A DNA stretch of 64,000 nt, from positions 153,494,941-153,558,940 of the forward strand of contig NC_081553.1 in the NCBI RefSeq assembly GCF_963082655.1. The letters are read 5' to 3'. This DNA comes from Stomoxys calcitrans. Lineage: Eukaryota > Arthropoda > Insecta > Diptera > Muscidae. Below, piece by piece: positions 30,128 through 40,311 of the stretch. The notes beneath the pieces are model-generated. The model had not been told where the DNA came from and searched no databases. It saw nothing but the letters and a program-made list of their open reading frames with translations. The position numbers and the translations under genes are program-made. The number at the start of each line of letters is the position of its first letter. Within the stretch, counting starts at the first letter, position 1.

Positions 30128-30382
30128 TTAATTTGCCGTAGTTATATTTTCAATATCGGATGTATTTTTTATTATAGTGAAGGAGGAATTTTCATTTTTA
30201 CGAGCATAGATATTCCCATTTTTTATCCACACATAATTCCATTTAGATTCTTTGGCTTTCATTTTCGCCAGCCACAAGAGTCGTTTATTATGCTCAGTTA
30301 GTTCATCATTTACATAGTAAATGGTGTTGTTTTCCTCATCTCGTGTTTTTATTTCCACCCTATGTCTCTTAATTTTGCTCAT
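30128..30382 (-). CDS. LINE ORF1, C-terminal domain (frameshifted)
   Basis: 84 codons following the 270-codon ORF1 frame with a frameshift at about 30384. It reads YYVNDELTEHNKRLLWLAK and YVWIKNGNIYARKNE, a domain resembling the C-terminus of baculovirus FP25K-like proteins that is common at the end of ORF1 in insect CR1-type LINEs. Its role is probably nucleic-acid binding and chaperoning of the element RNA, by family analogy. Confidence 0.7.
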   Translation of the reverse strand: MSKIKRHRVEIKTRDEENNTIYYVNDELTEHNKRLLWLAKMKAKESKWNYVWIKNGNIYARKNENSSFTIIKNTSDIENITTAN

Positions 30383-30385
30383 AAT

Positions 30386-31198
30386 TTAAATTTTTTTACT
30401 AAGAGTTGTAAATTCCACAACTATTTTATTTTTTCTCTTTATTTTATATGCTCTGTTTATGTCAGTGTTGTTTATAGCAACACCTATGTTTTCACTGATT
30501 TGTTTTAACACCTCACTCACTTCTAAGTTCTTATTGCAAACATTGCCGACTTCGATATTTTTTTCTAATGCTTTCTGCTCTAACTTCTCTACTCTTTCAT
30601 TAAGCTCTTTTATTTTTTCGCTCTTCTCTTGGTCTCTCACTTGTAGTTCGTGAATTTGTGTTGTTATTGTTGCTACATTTCTGCTTATATCAGCAATGTG
30701 TTCTTTTATCTCTGCACTGAACATTGTTATGTTTGTTGTTAGTTGTTTTATACAGTTTTGCATTTCGATCATGCCTGACTTTAAGTCAGATATGTCTTTT
30801 TTTTGCGTTGTTATTTCTTTGCTTAGTGATGTGGTTGGTGTTATGTTTTTAAATCGTTTGCTTGCAGTTTCCTCATCACCATAGCATTCTCTTTGTTGTT
30901 TAGAAGCTTGTTGTTGGATATTATTTTCTTCTGTTTGTTGAGTTTCGATTTCATCGTTGTTTATACGAATGTATGTGCTCGTAGGCGACTTTGCTCTTGG
31001 GTCACAGCTATGACATTTCCATTCCTTTCTTTTCGTTTGCCCCATGCTCTTATAGGAAATCTCTGTAAGAGAGCAACATGGGCTAAAATGGAATTGTCTA
31101 TCACAATTGAAGCAGCGCACAAAATTTATTGATTTTATTTTGGTAGAACATTGACTACAATTATTATTAGCTTGCACTTGTAAAAATGACATGTTCAC
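30386..31198 (-). CDS. LINE ORF1: PHD-finger and coiled-coil protein
   Basis: 270 codons. Residues about 15-66 have a Cys/His pattern CSQC...CFNCDRQFH...C...WKCHSC, which fits a PHD-type zinc finger. A long heptad-rich coiled coil follows (about 125-225, with HELQVRDQEKSEKIKELNER), then VLKQISENIGVAINNTDINRAYKIKRKNKIVVEF, an RRM-like nucleic-acid-binding region. The protein should coat the element RNA and form trimers or higher oligomers. The last residues are lost by a frameshift into the 30128-30382 segment. Confidence 0.8.
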   Translation of the reverse strand: MNMSFLQVQANNNCSQCSTKIKSINFVRCFNCDRQFHFSPCCSLTEISYKSMGQTKRKEWKCHSCDPRAKSPTSTYIRINNDEIETQQTEENNIQQQASKQQRECYGDEETASKRFKNITPTTSLSKEITTQKKDISDLKSGMIEMQNCIKQLTTNITMFSAEIKEHIADISRNVATITTQIHELQVRDQEKSEKIKELNERVEKLEQKALEKNIEVGNVCNKNLEVSEVLKQISENIGVAINNTDINRAYKIKRKNKIVVEFTTLSKKI

Positions 31199-31596
31199 AG
31201 TATGCTTGATACTTTAACTTTTTTTTTTTTTTTTTTTTTTTGTTAGAGATGTGGTAAATGACCGAAAAATTCGTTGTGAGAAAAAAAAACCGTATTTCGT
31301 TCTATTGATTTAGAAATTTTAATGCGCGTGTGCAAAAGTACGTCCGTTGGTATTGGTATGAAAACAAAAATTTTGATGGCTGTCAAATTTCGCTCGCGAA
31401 ACAAACATTTTAGCGACTTTTTCGAAAGCAGAATAGAATACCAACCCTAAGTTTTCATATGAGTCGTGATATCTCGTGGTTCGTGTTTTTTCGTGAGTCG
31501 TGAATCAAGCTCACGCACGAAGATCCCACTAACGAAACACGTGACTCACGTGTGACACGATTACTCACGAGTCACGTGCTCACCTCTAATCGGAAA

Positions 31597-31740
31597 GCTT
31601 GAAACACAAGAGGTGGCAACGGCATACTCCACTCGGCTGTCCCAATTGCTTGAAGGAAGCACTCCCTGTCCCGATAGAATAGCAGCGCAATGGAAAACCA
31701 TTGCCCACTCCATGGAAAGACCCACAACAAATACAAGTCC
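31597..31740 (+). pseudogene. RTE LINE fragment, right side of the hAT insertion
   Basis: Reads LETQEVATAYSTRLSQLLEG, PDRIAAQWKTIAHSMERP. The same piece is found at 13470-13500. It joins 26345-26438 if the hAT-like element is removed. Dead fragment. Confidence 0.6.
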
Positions 31741-32492
31741 GAACCGATTTTTATACAAATTGGCAGAGGCTTTTAGATAGGTATAACAACATTCCATACC
31801 GAATTTCATGCATACCGAATGCAACTACGCTCTTATAAGTGAAATTGAATTTAATATATGGGAGCTATGTATATCTAAATCTAAACCGATTTCTCCCAAA
31901 ATTGGTAACATACGTTTTTGTGGGCTTACGCAGAAAAATGGAAAACTATGTTCAATCAGGAAATAAGTACATTCAATTGGAAATTAGCTGAAATCGGATT
32001 AACAATTTTGCAATTTGGATTAATGATACGATCAGAAATCCAATTAAAGTGGCTATTAATTCAATAAACCATTCATTTTAAATTTGCCATTTCTTTTAAA
32101 TACCGTTTTTACTGTTGTAATAAAAATAAATAATGGATATTTTCCACATAGAAAACTTTTTATTTAATTGGATTAAATAGCGTATAAAACATGAAAAATA
32201 AAAAAAAAAACAATATATTTTTACTTAATGGTCCCTGGCTTCTAAAAGAAGGAAAACATTTTCGATTCCATTTTGAGCCTTTCTTCGCTGTCGGCGACAC
32301 CGTCTGTAAAGAGTATTATAAACAATTTAATTTATATAGTACATACATATTCAAAAGAATCGTACTAAATACTAATCTAAGCATTTTGAGTGGAATACCA
32401 AAAAAATCTAGATTCACATGTGTTATCTTCCATGCTCAGCGCCCAAATCAATATAATCTATTTATTGATAATAAAATATTACAATAAGATAA
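31741..32492. other. No gene seen (752 bp)
   Basis: AT-rich. 31740-31910 has phrases like 'aaaccgatttttatacaaattgg...aaccgatttctcccaaaattgg', reminiscent of the mini-me-like body units but not alignable. The 98-codon frame at 32191-32487 is AT-driven and not supported. Confidence 0.4.
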
Positions 32493-32639
32493 TATTGGGT
32501 TGCCCAAAAAGTAATTGTCGGTAATATAGTAGTAATATAGTCGGCGCTGACAAATTTTTTCAACGGCTTGTGACTCTGTAATTGCATTCTTTCTTCTGTT
32601 AGTTATCAGCTGTTACTTTTAGCTTGTTTTAGAAAAAAA

Positions 32640-33233
32640 GTGCGCGAAATTTTGTTTACATTTGTTTGTTTGGCGTCAATTTTAATATGGGTACCACATG
32701 TATTGAAAGAAATTAATTTAACAAATCGAATCAACACTTGTGATATGCACCTTAAACGCAATGAATTCGATCCGTTTTTAAAACGAATCATAACTGGAGA
32801 TGAAAAATGGATTGTTTACAACAACGTTAGTCGAAAACGATCATGGTCCAAGCATGTTTACTGTCAACAATTGGACAAATTGAATACAGCCATCAAGGAG
32901 AAGCGACCAGAATTGGTCAATCGTAAAGGTGTCATATTCCACCAGGACAACGCTAGACCGCACACATTTTTGGTCACTCGCCAAAAACTGAGTGAGCTTG
33001 GCTGGAAACTTTTGATGCATCCACCATATAGCTCTGACCTTGCACCATCAGACTACCATTTATTTCGATCTTTGCAGAACTCCTTAAATGGTAAAACTTT
33101 CGGCAATGATGAGGCTATAAAATCGTACTTGGTTCAGTTTTTTGCAGATAAAGGCCAGAAGTTCTATGAGCGTGGAATACTAAATTTGCCAGGAAGATGG
33201 CAAAAGGTTATCGAACAATTTATATTTGATTAA
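32640..33233 (+). pseudogene. mariner transposase, N-terminally deleted
   Basis: 197 codons of the DDE/D catalytic domain. Asp54 is in ITGDEKW, Asp103 in FHQDNARPH and Asp138 in APSDYHLF. Exactly 34 residues lie between the last two, the DD34D signature of mariner. The usual length is about 345 residues, and the N-terminal helix-turn-helix DNA-binding domain is absent, so the protein cannot bind its ends. The first about 35 residues come from 5' sequence fused by the deletion. The catalytic part is open to the stop, which suggests a recent deletion derivative spread by an intact relative elsewhere. Confidence 0.85.
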
Positions 33234-33276
33234 AATTCATTCTAAGTTTTATTAAAAATGCATTTACTTTCTTTTA

Positions 33277-34757
33277 AACAAGTAAAAGCGTGCTAAGTTC
33301 GGCCGGGCCGAATCTTATATACCCTCCACCATGGATCGCATTTGTCGAGTTCTTTTCCCGGCATATCTTCTTAGGCAAAAAATGATATACGAAAAGAATT
33401 GCTCTGCTATTAGAGCGATATCGAGATATGTTCCGGTTTAGACCACAATTAAATTTTATGTTGGAGACCTGTGTAAAATGTCAGCCAATTCGAATAAGAA
33501 TTGCGCCCTTTGGGGGCTCAATAAGTAAAATAGAGGGATCGATTTATATGGGAGCTGTATCGGGCTATATACCGATTCAGACCATAATAAACAAGTATGT
33601 TAATGGTCATGAGAGAATCCGTCGTACAAAATTTCAGGCAAATCGGATAATAATTGCGACCTCTAGAGGCTCAAGAAGTCAAGATCCCAGATCGGTTTAT
33701 ATGCCAGCTATATCAGGTTATGAACCGACTTGTACTTTATTTGACATAGTTGTTGAAAGTAACAATAAAAAACGTCTTGCGAAATTTCAGCCAAATCGGA
33801 TAGAAATTGAGCACTCTAGAAGCTAAAGAAGTCAAGTCCCCAGATCTGTTTATATGACAGCTATATCAGGTTATGAACCGATTTGAACCATATTTGGCAC
33901 AGTTGGATATCATAACAAAATACTACGTGCCAAAATTCATTCAAATTGGATAAAAATTGCGCCCTCTAGAGGCTCAAGAAGTCAAGACCCAAGATCGGTT
34001 TATATGACAGCTATATAAGGTTATGGACCGATTTGAACCATACTTGGCACAGTTATTGGATATCGTAACAAAACACGTCGTGCAAAATTTCATTCCAATC
34101 GGATATGAATTGCGCACTCTAGAGGCTCAAGAAGTCAAGACCCCAGATCGGTGTATATGGCAGCAATATCAGGTTATGAACCGATTTGAACCATACTTGG
34201 CACAGTTGGTGGATATCATAACAAAACAAGTCGGGCAAAATTTCATTCCAATCGGATAAGAATTGCGCACTCTAGAGGCTCAAGAAGTCAAGACCCAAGA
34301 TCGGTTTATATGGCAGCTATTTCAGGTTATGGACCGATTTGAACCATACTCGGCACAGTTGTTGGATGTCATAACAAAACACGTCGTGCAAAATTTCATC
34401 CCAATCGGATAAGAATTGCGCACTCTAGAGGCTCAAGAAGTCAAGACCCAAGATCGGTTTATATGGCAGCTATATCAAAACATGGACCGATATGGCCCAT
34501 TTACAATACCAACCGACCTACACTAATAAGAAGTATTTGTGCAAAATTCCAAGCGGCTAGCTTTACTCCTTCGGAAGTTAGCGTGCTTTCGACAGACAGA
34601 CAGACGGACGGACGGACGGACATGGCTAGATCGACATAAAATTTCACGACGATCAAGAATATATATACTTTATGGGGTCTCAGACGAATATTTCGAGTAG
34701 TTACAAACAGAATGACGAAATTAGTATACCCCCCATCTTATGGTGGAGGGTATAAAA
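33277..34757 (+). repeat. mini-me/DINE-like repeat, copy 2
   Basis: The longest copy. The body units begin at 33992, 34145, 34298 and 34451, an exact 153-bp period. The palindrome TTCGGCCGGGCCGAA is intact at 33299-33313, with the (GACG)n run at 34607-34620. It is inserted in the A-rich 3' region of the mariner. Confidence 0.85.
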
Positions 34758-34787
34758 ATCCGCAATTACTTTTTAGGCAACCCAATA

Positions 34788-35262
34788 ATATTAACAATAT
34801 GTATTAATAAATACCACGCTTACATTCTACAATGTCCTCCAATTTGTTGCGTTTGACATTTTTCCATTCTATTTGTTCACAAACGGCATTTTTCTGCATT
34901 ACACTATTTCAGCGCAAAATTTTTCATAATAAATTTATATAACTTTAAAGTTAGAAAAAAAAACATTTTATGTAGAGACAAAAACCAAACTTCTAATTTT
35001 TTGTTTTTTTTTGTTTATAGCCACCCCTTTTGTGTCTTTATGTGATAGAAGCTAGACACATATTTGACTCATTCGCACTTCTTTTGGCATAATATATGTG
35101 GTTGGGAACACAATATAATCTTGGTCAATACACAATTTATACTATCAAATAACAATTTAGTTCGTACGATAAAATTATATCCAAAAGGAATATATATTCG
35201 TATCTCGGAATAGGTACTACCTATTACGAAAAAATTTTAATGACTTTTGGAGTAGGCTAGAA
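34788..35262. other. No gene seen (475 bp)
   Basis: AT-rich sequence with short homopolymers. It continues into an unexplained frame at 35263. Confidence 0.4.
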
Positions 35263-35610
35263 ATGGACTTCAAAGGCTCAACAGCTGCGGTGGTGGCGTT
35301 AGACCGTAGCATGTTGTCCTCCCCTCCTATAGGTGTGGGTGCCTTGGCACCTGTAGTCGAGAGTAATGTTTCAAGCGCACAACTTGTCGTCAGACTTATT
35401 AATGCGGAAGTGACGGATAAACCAGAGAGATGCACAGTTCGTCTCCGGCCTTTAAGTAAACGGGGTTTTTCTGACTTGGATTCAGGCAGCGACAGTGTCA
35501 ATGAAACAGTCATCGCAGCCGCATCACAACAAACAAACAACAAGGTTATCCAATGCAAGTCGTATTTTTCTAAATTTAGTGGACACTTGCTACACAATGC
35601 AAAAAAAAAA
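35263..35610 (+). CDS. Unidentified open frame cut by a mini-me insertion
   Basis: About 116 codons with a Ser/Asp-rich centre (KRGFSDLDSGSDSVNE) before entering the A-rich edge of the mini-me copy 3. Its base composition is richer in GC than the surroundings (about 50%), which sets it apart. An antisense open frame also exists here, so the direction is uncertain. It may be a LINE ORF1 fragment, because a LOA-like LINE follows, but no diagnostic motif is visible. Confidence 0.3.
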
Positions 35611-36780
35611 CAAGTAAAAGCGTGCAAAGTTCGGCCGGGCCGAATCTTATATACCCTCCACCATGGATCGCATTTGTCGAGTTCTTTTCCCGGCATCTCT
35701 TCTTAGGCAAAAAAAGGATATAAGAAAAGATTTGCTCTGCTATTAGAGCGATATCAAGATATGGTCCGGTTTGGAACACAATTAAATTATATGTTGGAGA
35801 CCTGTGTAAAATGTCAGCCAATTCGAATAAGAATTGCGTTCTTTGTGGGCTCAAGAAATAAAATAGAGAGATCGATTTATATGGGAGCTGTATCGGGCTA
35901 TATACCGATTCAGACCATAATAAACACGAATGTTAATGGTCATGAGGGAATCCGTCGTACAAAATTTCAGGCAAATCGGATAATAATTGCGACCTCTAAA
36001 GGCTCAAGAAGTCAAGATCCCAGATCGGTTTATATGGCAGCTATATCAGGTTATGAACCGATTTGAACCATACTTGGCACAGTTGTTGTATATCATAACA
36101 AAATACTACGTGCCAAAATTCATTCAAATTGGATAAGAATTGCGCCCTCTAGAGGCTCAAGAAGTCAAGACCCAAGATCGGTTTATATGACAGCTATATA
36201 AGGTTATAGACCGATTTGAACCATACTCGGCACAGTTGTTGGATATCATAACGAAACACGTCGTGCAAAATTTTATTCCAATCGGATAAGAATTGCGCAC
36301 TCTAGAGGCTCAAGAAGTCAAAACCCCAGATCGGTGTATATGGCAGCTATATCAGGTTATGGACCGATTTAAACCATACTAGGCACAGTTGTTGGATGTC
36401 ATTACAAAACACGTCGTGCAAAATTTCATCCCAATCGGATAAGAATTGCGCACTCTAGAGGCTCAAGAAGTCAAGACCCAAGATCGGTTTATATGGCAGC
36501 TATATCAAAACATGGACCGATAAGGCCCATTTACAATACCAACCGACCTACACTAATAAAAAGTATTTGTGCAAAATTTCAAGCGGCTAGCTTTACTCCT
36601 TCGGAAGTTAGCGTGCTTTCGACAGACAGACGGTCGGACGGACGGACATGGCTAGATCGACATAAAATTTCACGACGATCAAGAATATATATACTTTATG
36701 GGGTCTCAGACGAATATTTCGAGTAGTTACAATCAGAATGACGAAATTAGTATACCCCCCATCTTATGGTGGAGGGTATA
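35609..36780 (+). repeat. mini-me/DINE-like repeat, copy 3
   Basis: Complete, from 'caagtaaaagcg' with an intact palindrome (35630-35644) to ATGGTGGAGGGTATA (36766-36780). It contains body units, a (GACG)n-like run at 36624-36648 and a conserved tail. Confidence 0.85.
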
Positions 36781-36806
36781 GAAATAATGTGCTCGTTTAT
36801 TTTGTA

Positions 36807-36907
36807 CAGGAAACCTGTATTATTTTATTATAAATAAATGTAATATGTAATTACATACATATATTACATATTACATTTATTTACAATTAAATATTACAGT
36901 TTTCCTG
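36807..36907. repeat. Foldback hairpin repeat
   Basis: Two arms of about 46 bp: CAGGAAACCTGTATTATTTT... and its inverse ending ...ACAGTTTTCCTG. The inner 20 bp of each arm are perfectly complementary, with an 11-nt loop 'tacatacatat'. 'cctgtattt.attataaataaa' is repeated just outside on the right. Probably a short foldback MITE. Confidence 0.7.
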
Positions 36908-37240
36908 TATTTCATTATAAATAAAAGTCCTAAGATTGGCATACACTATCGTAAGCGGATGGTCCAAAATACATTCTGACCTTTACAAAAAAAAAAAAAC
37001 ACAATAATGAATTAGTAGATCGAACTATTATTGTATATTCCTCCAACCTAAGAACAATATTTGTAAAAATAGCAAACATAAACTGAATAAAGAGTAAATG
37101 GTACGACATTTTGGTTGACTCTAGTAACGAAGCACAATCACATAATGTTTCACGGGATATGAACTTATTCCATATTGCACTTTATTTACCCGTATCACAG
37201 TAATATTGCACTTGTTTCAGAATTGTATATACTTTGCATG
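36908..37240. other. No gene seen (333 bp)
   Basis: AT-rich with an A13 run at about 36989. Leads into the 5'-truncated LOA-like LINE, whose left edge is not sharp. Confidence 0.4.
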
Positions 37241-37315
37241 ATAATGGCCTAAAGGCTTGCCCTGTAGCGAAAGATTTTCGTCATATTAGTCTGTCATTCT
37301 TTATGCTGAAGACTC

Positions 37316-38191
37316 TTGATAGAAACATATCATAGGGTAAAGATCCCTGGAGACCGCCTGTCGCGGCAGCAGCATGCATATAGTAAAGGCAAATCCACTA
37401 AAACAGCCCTTTATGACCTACTGGGCAACATAGAGGGTTCTCTCGCTGTCAAGGAATGTACAATGGAAGCATTTCTGGACAAGGAAGGTGCTTTCAATAA
37501 TGTAAAACCGACGTCAATCATGAAGGAGTTGGGGTTTCTGGGCATCAACTCTACCGTAAGAAAGTTTATTAATAACTTACTTACTAAAAGATGGATTATG
37601 GCGGGCTTGGGATCTGTGGATTTAAAAAGATTGGTAAGCAGAGGAACACCTCAAGGAGGTGTACTGTCTCCTCTACTTTGGAATATAGCCATTAACAATA
37701 TATTATTGTCTCTGGAAGAAAAAGATGTAAAAGTGTATGCTGATGACGTGGCAATTGCGTTTAGGGGAAAGTTTCCCAGCACTCTAAGAGATATACTTCA
37801 GGAAGCTCTACGAACAACAGCAAAGTGGGCTACCGAAAGTGGTCTAGGTATAAATCCGTGCAAGACAGAAGTATTTCTTTTCGTCAGGAGATACAAGTTG
37901 CCTACTGTGGAACCTGTCTCCTTGGGTGGAGAGAATGTTCCATTTACAGAAAGCGCAAAATACCTGGGTGTTTTGCCGGACAGGAAATTGAACTTCAAAT
38001 CCAACATTTTGGAAAAGGGCAAGAAAGGCCACTCTTGCCCTATACGCCTGCAGGAGAGCCATTGGCAAAATTTGGGGTTTAGACCGCGTGTCATGCATTG
38101 CATGTACTGCAGTTGTCAGACCTATAATGCTATATGGTGTTGTGGTCTGGCGGACGGCGCTTCGAAAGTCTACCTACTGCTTAATACTTAA
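37316..38191 (+). pseudogene. LOA-like reverse transcriptase (broken)
   Basis: Key RT motifs: QQHAYSKGKSTKTAL, VKECTMEAFLDKEGAFNN (the first catalytic Asp region, A-box, reads FLDKEGAF), SRGTPQGGVLSPLLWNIAIN and VYADDVAI (YADD). It ends with the KYLGVLPDRKLNF post-palm motif and then leaves the frame near 38030. The GTPQGGVLSPLLW motif and the following RNase H are the basis for LOA/I-group assignment. The N-terminal endonuclease is absent. Confidence 0.8.
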
Positions 38192-38702
38192 CCGGATCCA
38201 AAGGATGGCTTGTTTGTGCATCACAGCCGCACTGAATTTAATGCTACATCTTATGCCTCTGGACATTGTGGCTACCCAAATTGCAGTGACCACTGCCATG
38301 AGTTTAAGGGAGCTTTCTCATTGGTCATGTGGTGGCCACGGACACTCTGTTATACTTGATACAATATCCGATGTCCCAGGCAGTGTGGATTACAGCCTAC
38401 CCGAGCCGCTTTTTGATAAAAATTACTGTGCCACTATTCCTGATAGAAGCGATTGGAACTACGATATCCCTGGTAACAGAAGTTACATAGACTTCTATAC
38501 GGATGGTTGCAAACTAGACGATCAGATGAGCTTTGGGGTGCACTCCAAAGATCTAGAACTGGTCATATCGAAAAGGTTACACGACCGCTGCAGTGTGTAT
38601 CAAGCGGAGATCCTTGCAATTAATTACGTGATGGAATGGCTAAGATATAATGTCATAACAACGATTGGCATATATATTCTCAGACAGCCCGGTAGCCATT
38701 AA
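38088..38702 (+). pseudogene. LOA-like LINE thumb and RNase H region
   Basis: In the next frame: MLYGVVVWRTALRKSTYCLI...RIQRMACLCITAAL (thumb), ending with an RNase H domain (IDFYTDGCKLDDQMSFGVHS, DRCSVYQAEILAINYVMEWL). DG, the Glu of QAEI and a later frame-broken DS-like Asp mark the RNase H active site. The frame breaks at about 38680, just before the third motif. Confidence 0.75.
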
Positions 38703-39033
38703 ATCCCTGAGAACGTATTTCTGAACACAAAAACCGCCCTTGACTGTTGCAGATCTCTCAACTAGATTGCTGAACAGTTAAAAATTCACTCGTTCTGGGT
38801 GCCGGGCCATAGAGATATCTCAGGGAATTGTCAAGCGGACGAGCATGCGAGTCCAGGAACTATCTAACACATTCCATGGATACTGGAATCTGTGGGTATG
38901 CCTCTAGCGACATGTAAGCTAAGTTTTCAGGACCAGTCCGGTAGGACAACGAATGATAGATGGGCACAAAGAGGGGGCTGTGAGCATTCCAAAACTATGT
39001 CTAGACTAGAAGACGTCTATTGCTTTGCTGTAA

Positions 39034-39327
39034 TTGGGTAGAACAGACGTCTCAGTCATTGTGTTCGTCATGAAAGGTCACTATCTAATCGGAAAACATG
39101 CTGACAGATTGAAGGTTGCCAGCAATGACTTTTGCAGAGGCTGTGAGGACATCGAAGAAGAAGAGACTATAGAACACTTTCTATGTGTGTGTCCTGCACT
39201 GGCAGTCAGAATAGGTTTCACTTATGGTTCTCATTTCTTTGAGAATCTGTCTGATTTAGCGAATGTGAACATTCGCAAGTTATTGGGCTTTTTAAAGAGA
39301 TCTATATGGTTCAACGGTAGGAATTAG
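39034..39327 (+). pseudogene. LOA-like LINE C-terminal zinc-knuckle region
   Basis: 97 codons containing FCRGCEDIEEEETIEHFLCVCPAL, a CX2C...HX4C-type zinc motif found after RNase H in LOA/R1-group elements. The link to the RNase H is broken by several indels at 38700-39030. Confidence 0.7.
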
Positions 39328-39685
39328 AAGGCATCTTCCTTCTTTTGTTCCTGAGGTATCACAATGGACGAAAACGTCTAAGTGAGTCTAATGGCAGACT
39401 GCCACTTAAACCTAACCTAACATAGCATTTAAGTTATTCTTAAAATCCGATAATATGAAGTCCGGACGATATACCTCTTGTCCGGGTTGAAACTTAATCA
39501 TTCGTGATCAAGCATTGTAGTTACGCAAACTAGATTCATGTGCCCTATGCATGTTTCTCTATTTTCCCTATTTTCTCTTTCATCACTGACATTTTGTCGC
39601 TCTTATTCAAGTGTAAAATCTGATGATGGGTTAGAGATCGTGATCTACGAGCTAGTCTGTAGTCAGCCCTGCTAGTGTACATGTT

Positions 39686-40311
39686 TCAGCCGAACAGGTA
39701 TAAGTCCCAGTCACGATGATCATTCCCGATTGATTGTTTAAGTCTCTCTGCAGCATTCGACTGCGGAGAGAAGAAGGCATTTTTCATTTGGTTAATCCCA
39801 TAATTGTCTCCCATCTCACAAAACGCTTTGGAAACGAATTGCTTTCCATTATCGCTGTGAATGGTTTCGAGCACTCCGAATTTGCGGAAGATCTATGTTT
39901 TAGGAACTCTATTACATTTTGAGCAGTGGCCTCTCTCATGGCGCGAAGAAATATGAATTTTGTGAAATGATCGAGGACAACGAATATATATGCGTTCCCC
40001 TTTTCGATCTGGTGTATTTTACTAGAAAGTCTTGGTATAATTTCTGAAACGGCCTCTCCGTCACCACCACTTTTTCCCCGATTGTAGGCCGTTAATTCTG
40101 GTTTGATTCCTTGCAAATTTCACAACTTCACGTATTTCCGTATTTGACTAGCCATCTTCGGCCAGTAATAAAGTGTCCTTAAACGACTAAGCGTTTTCGC
40201 AATGCCTCCGTGGCTGGCCACACTTTCATTGTGTGCCTTTTCTATTAAAATGTGTGTTATGTCCTCCGGAATCCATTGTTTCCATTTAGATTCAATTAGG
40301 CAATCATCCAT
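39686..40311 (-). pseudogene. Ty3/gypsy integrase, three frame pieces
   Basis: 40311-40120 has the HHCC zinc domain start (AHNESVASHGGIAKTLSRLR, YYWPKM). 40116-39784 has the core with a broken first Asp region (FVVLDHFTKF). 39874-39686 has HSDNGKQFVSKAF (second Asp) and SPQSNAAERLKQSIG (Glu region). The pieces are in different frames, so no functional enzyme can be made. The order is that of a normal gypsy pol. Confidence 0.75.

Larger units (their letters stand above)
26840..31243 (-). mobile_element. Nearly complete CR1/Jockey-type LINE
   Basis: Minus-strand non-LTR element inside the hAT-like repeat. ORF1 (about 31198-30128) has a PHD-type zinc finger, and ORF2 (29958-27030) has an endonuclease and a reverse transcriptase. 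Each ORF has one frameshift. Beyond the ORF1 start, a run of 23 T on the plus strand (31219-31241) marks the 5' edge. The 3' edge (left) is not sharp; a duplicated 'agataaacaaattgatatt' at about 26877-26910 may be the tail. It is almost full length, unlike the other LINEs here. Confidence 0.8.
26439..31588 (+). mobile_element. hAT-like DNA transposon hosting a LINE
   Basis: The ends TAGAGATGTGCGC (26439 on) and the inverse of TAGAGGTGAGCACGTGAC (31571-31588) are imperfect inverted repeats. They are flanked by an 8-bp duplication with one mismatch, ATCAGAAA (26431-26438) and ATCGGAAA (31589-31596). An 8-bp duplication and an AGAGRTG-type terminus are hAT features. The subterminal zones contain many CTCACG and CGTGAG words in inverted orientation, typical of hAT transposase binding sites. 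There is no transposase frame: the element is non-autonomous, about 0.7 kb, with a LINE in the middle. Confidence 0.7.
32495..34785 (+). mobile_element. mariner element with nested mini-me copy
   Basis: The left end TTGGGTTGCCCAAAAAGTAA (32495 on) and the right end (34758-34785, the inverse) are mariner terminal repeats flanked by TA (32493-32494 and 34786-34787). The mariner itself is about 0.8 kb because the N-terminal half of the transposase gene is missing. A mini-me-like repeat (33277-34757) sits between the transposase stop and the right end. The order of events is: mariner deletion form, insertion here, then the mini-me-like repeat. Confidence 0.9.
37240..39420 (+). mobile_element. LOA/I-group LINE, 5'-truncated and decayed
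   Basis: It starts inside the reverse transcriptase (a frame-broken DFRHISLSFFMLKTLDR at about 37270) and continues through an RNase H domain and a C-terminal zinc knuckle to a 3' end 'ctaatggcagactgccacttaaacctaacctaac'. Presence of an RNase H domain separates LOA/I/R1-group LINEs from Jockey and CR1. Several frameshifts; dead. Confidence 0.75.

Noticed and set aside
36989..37001. A13 run as a LINE tail
   Set aside because: No LINE coding end precedes it, and no target duplication is seen.
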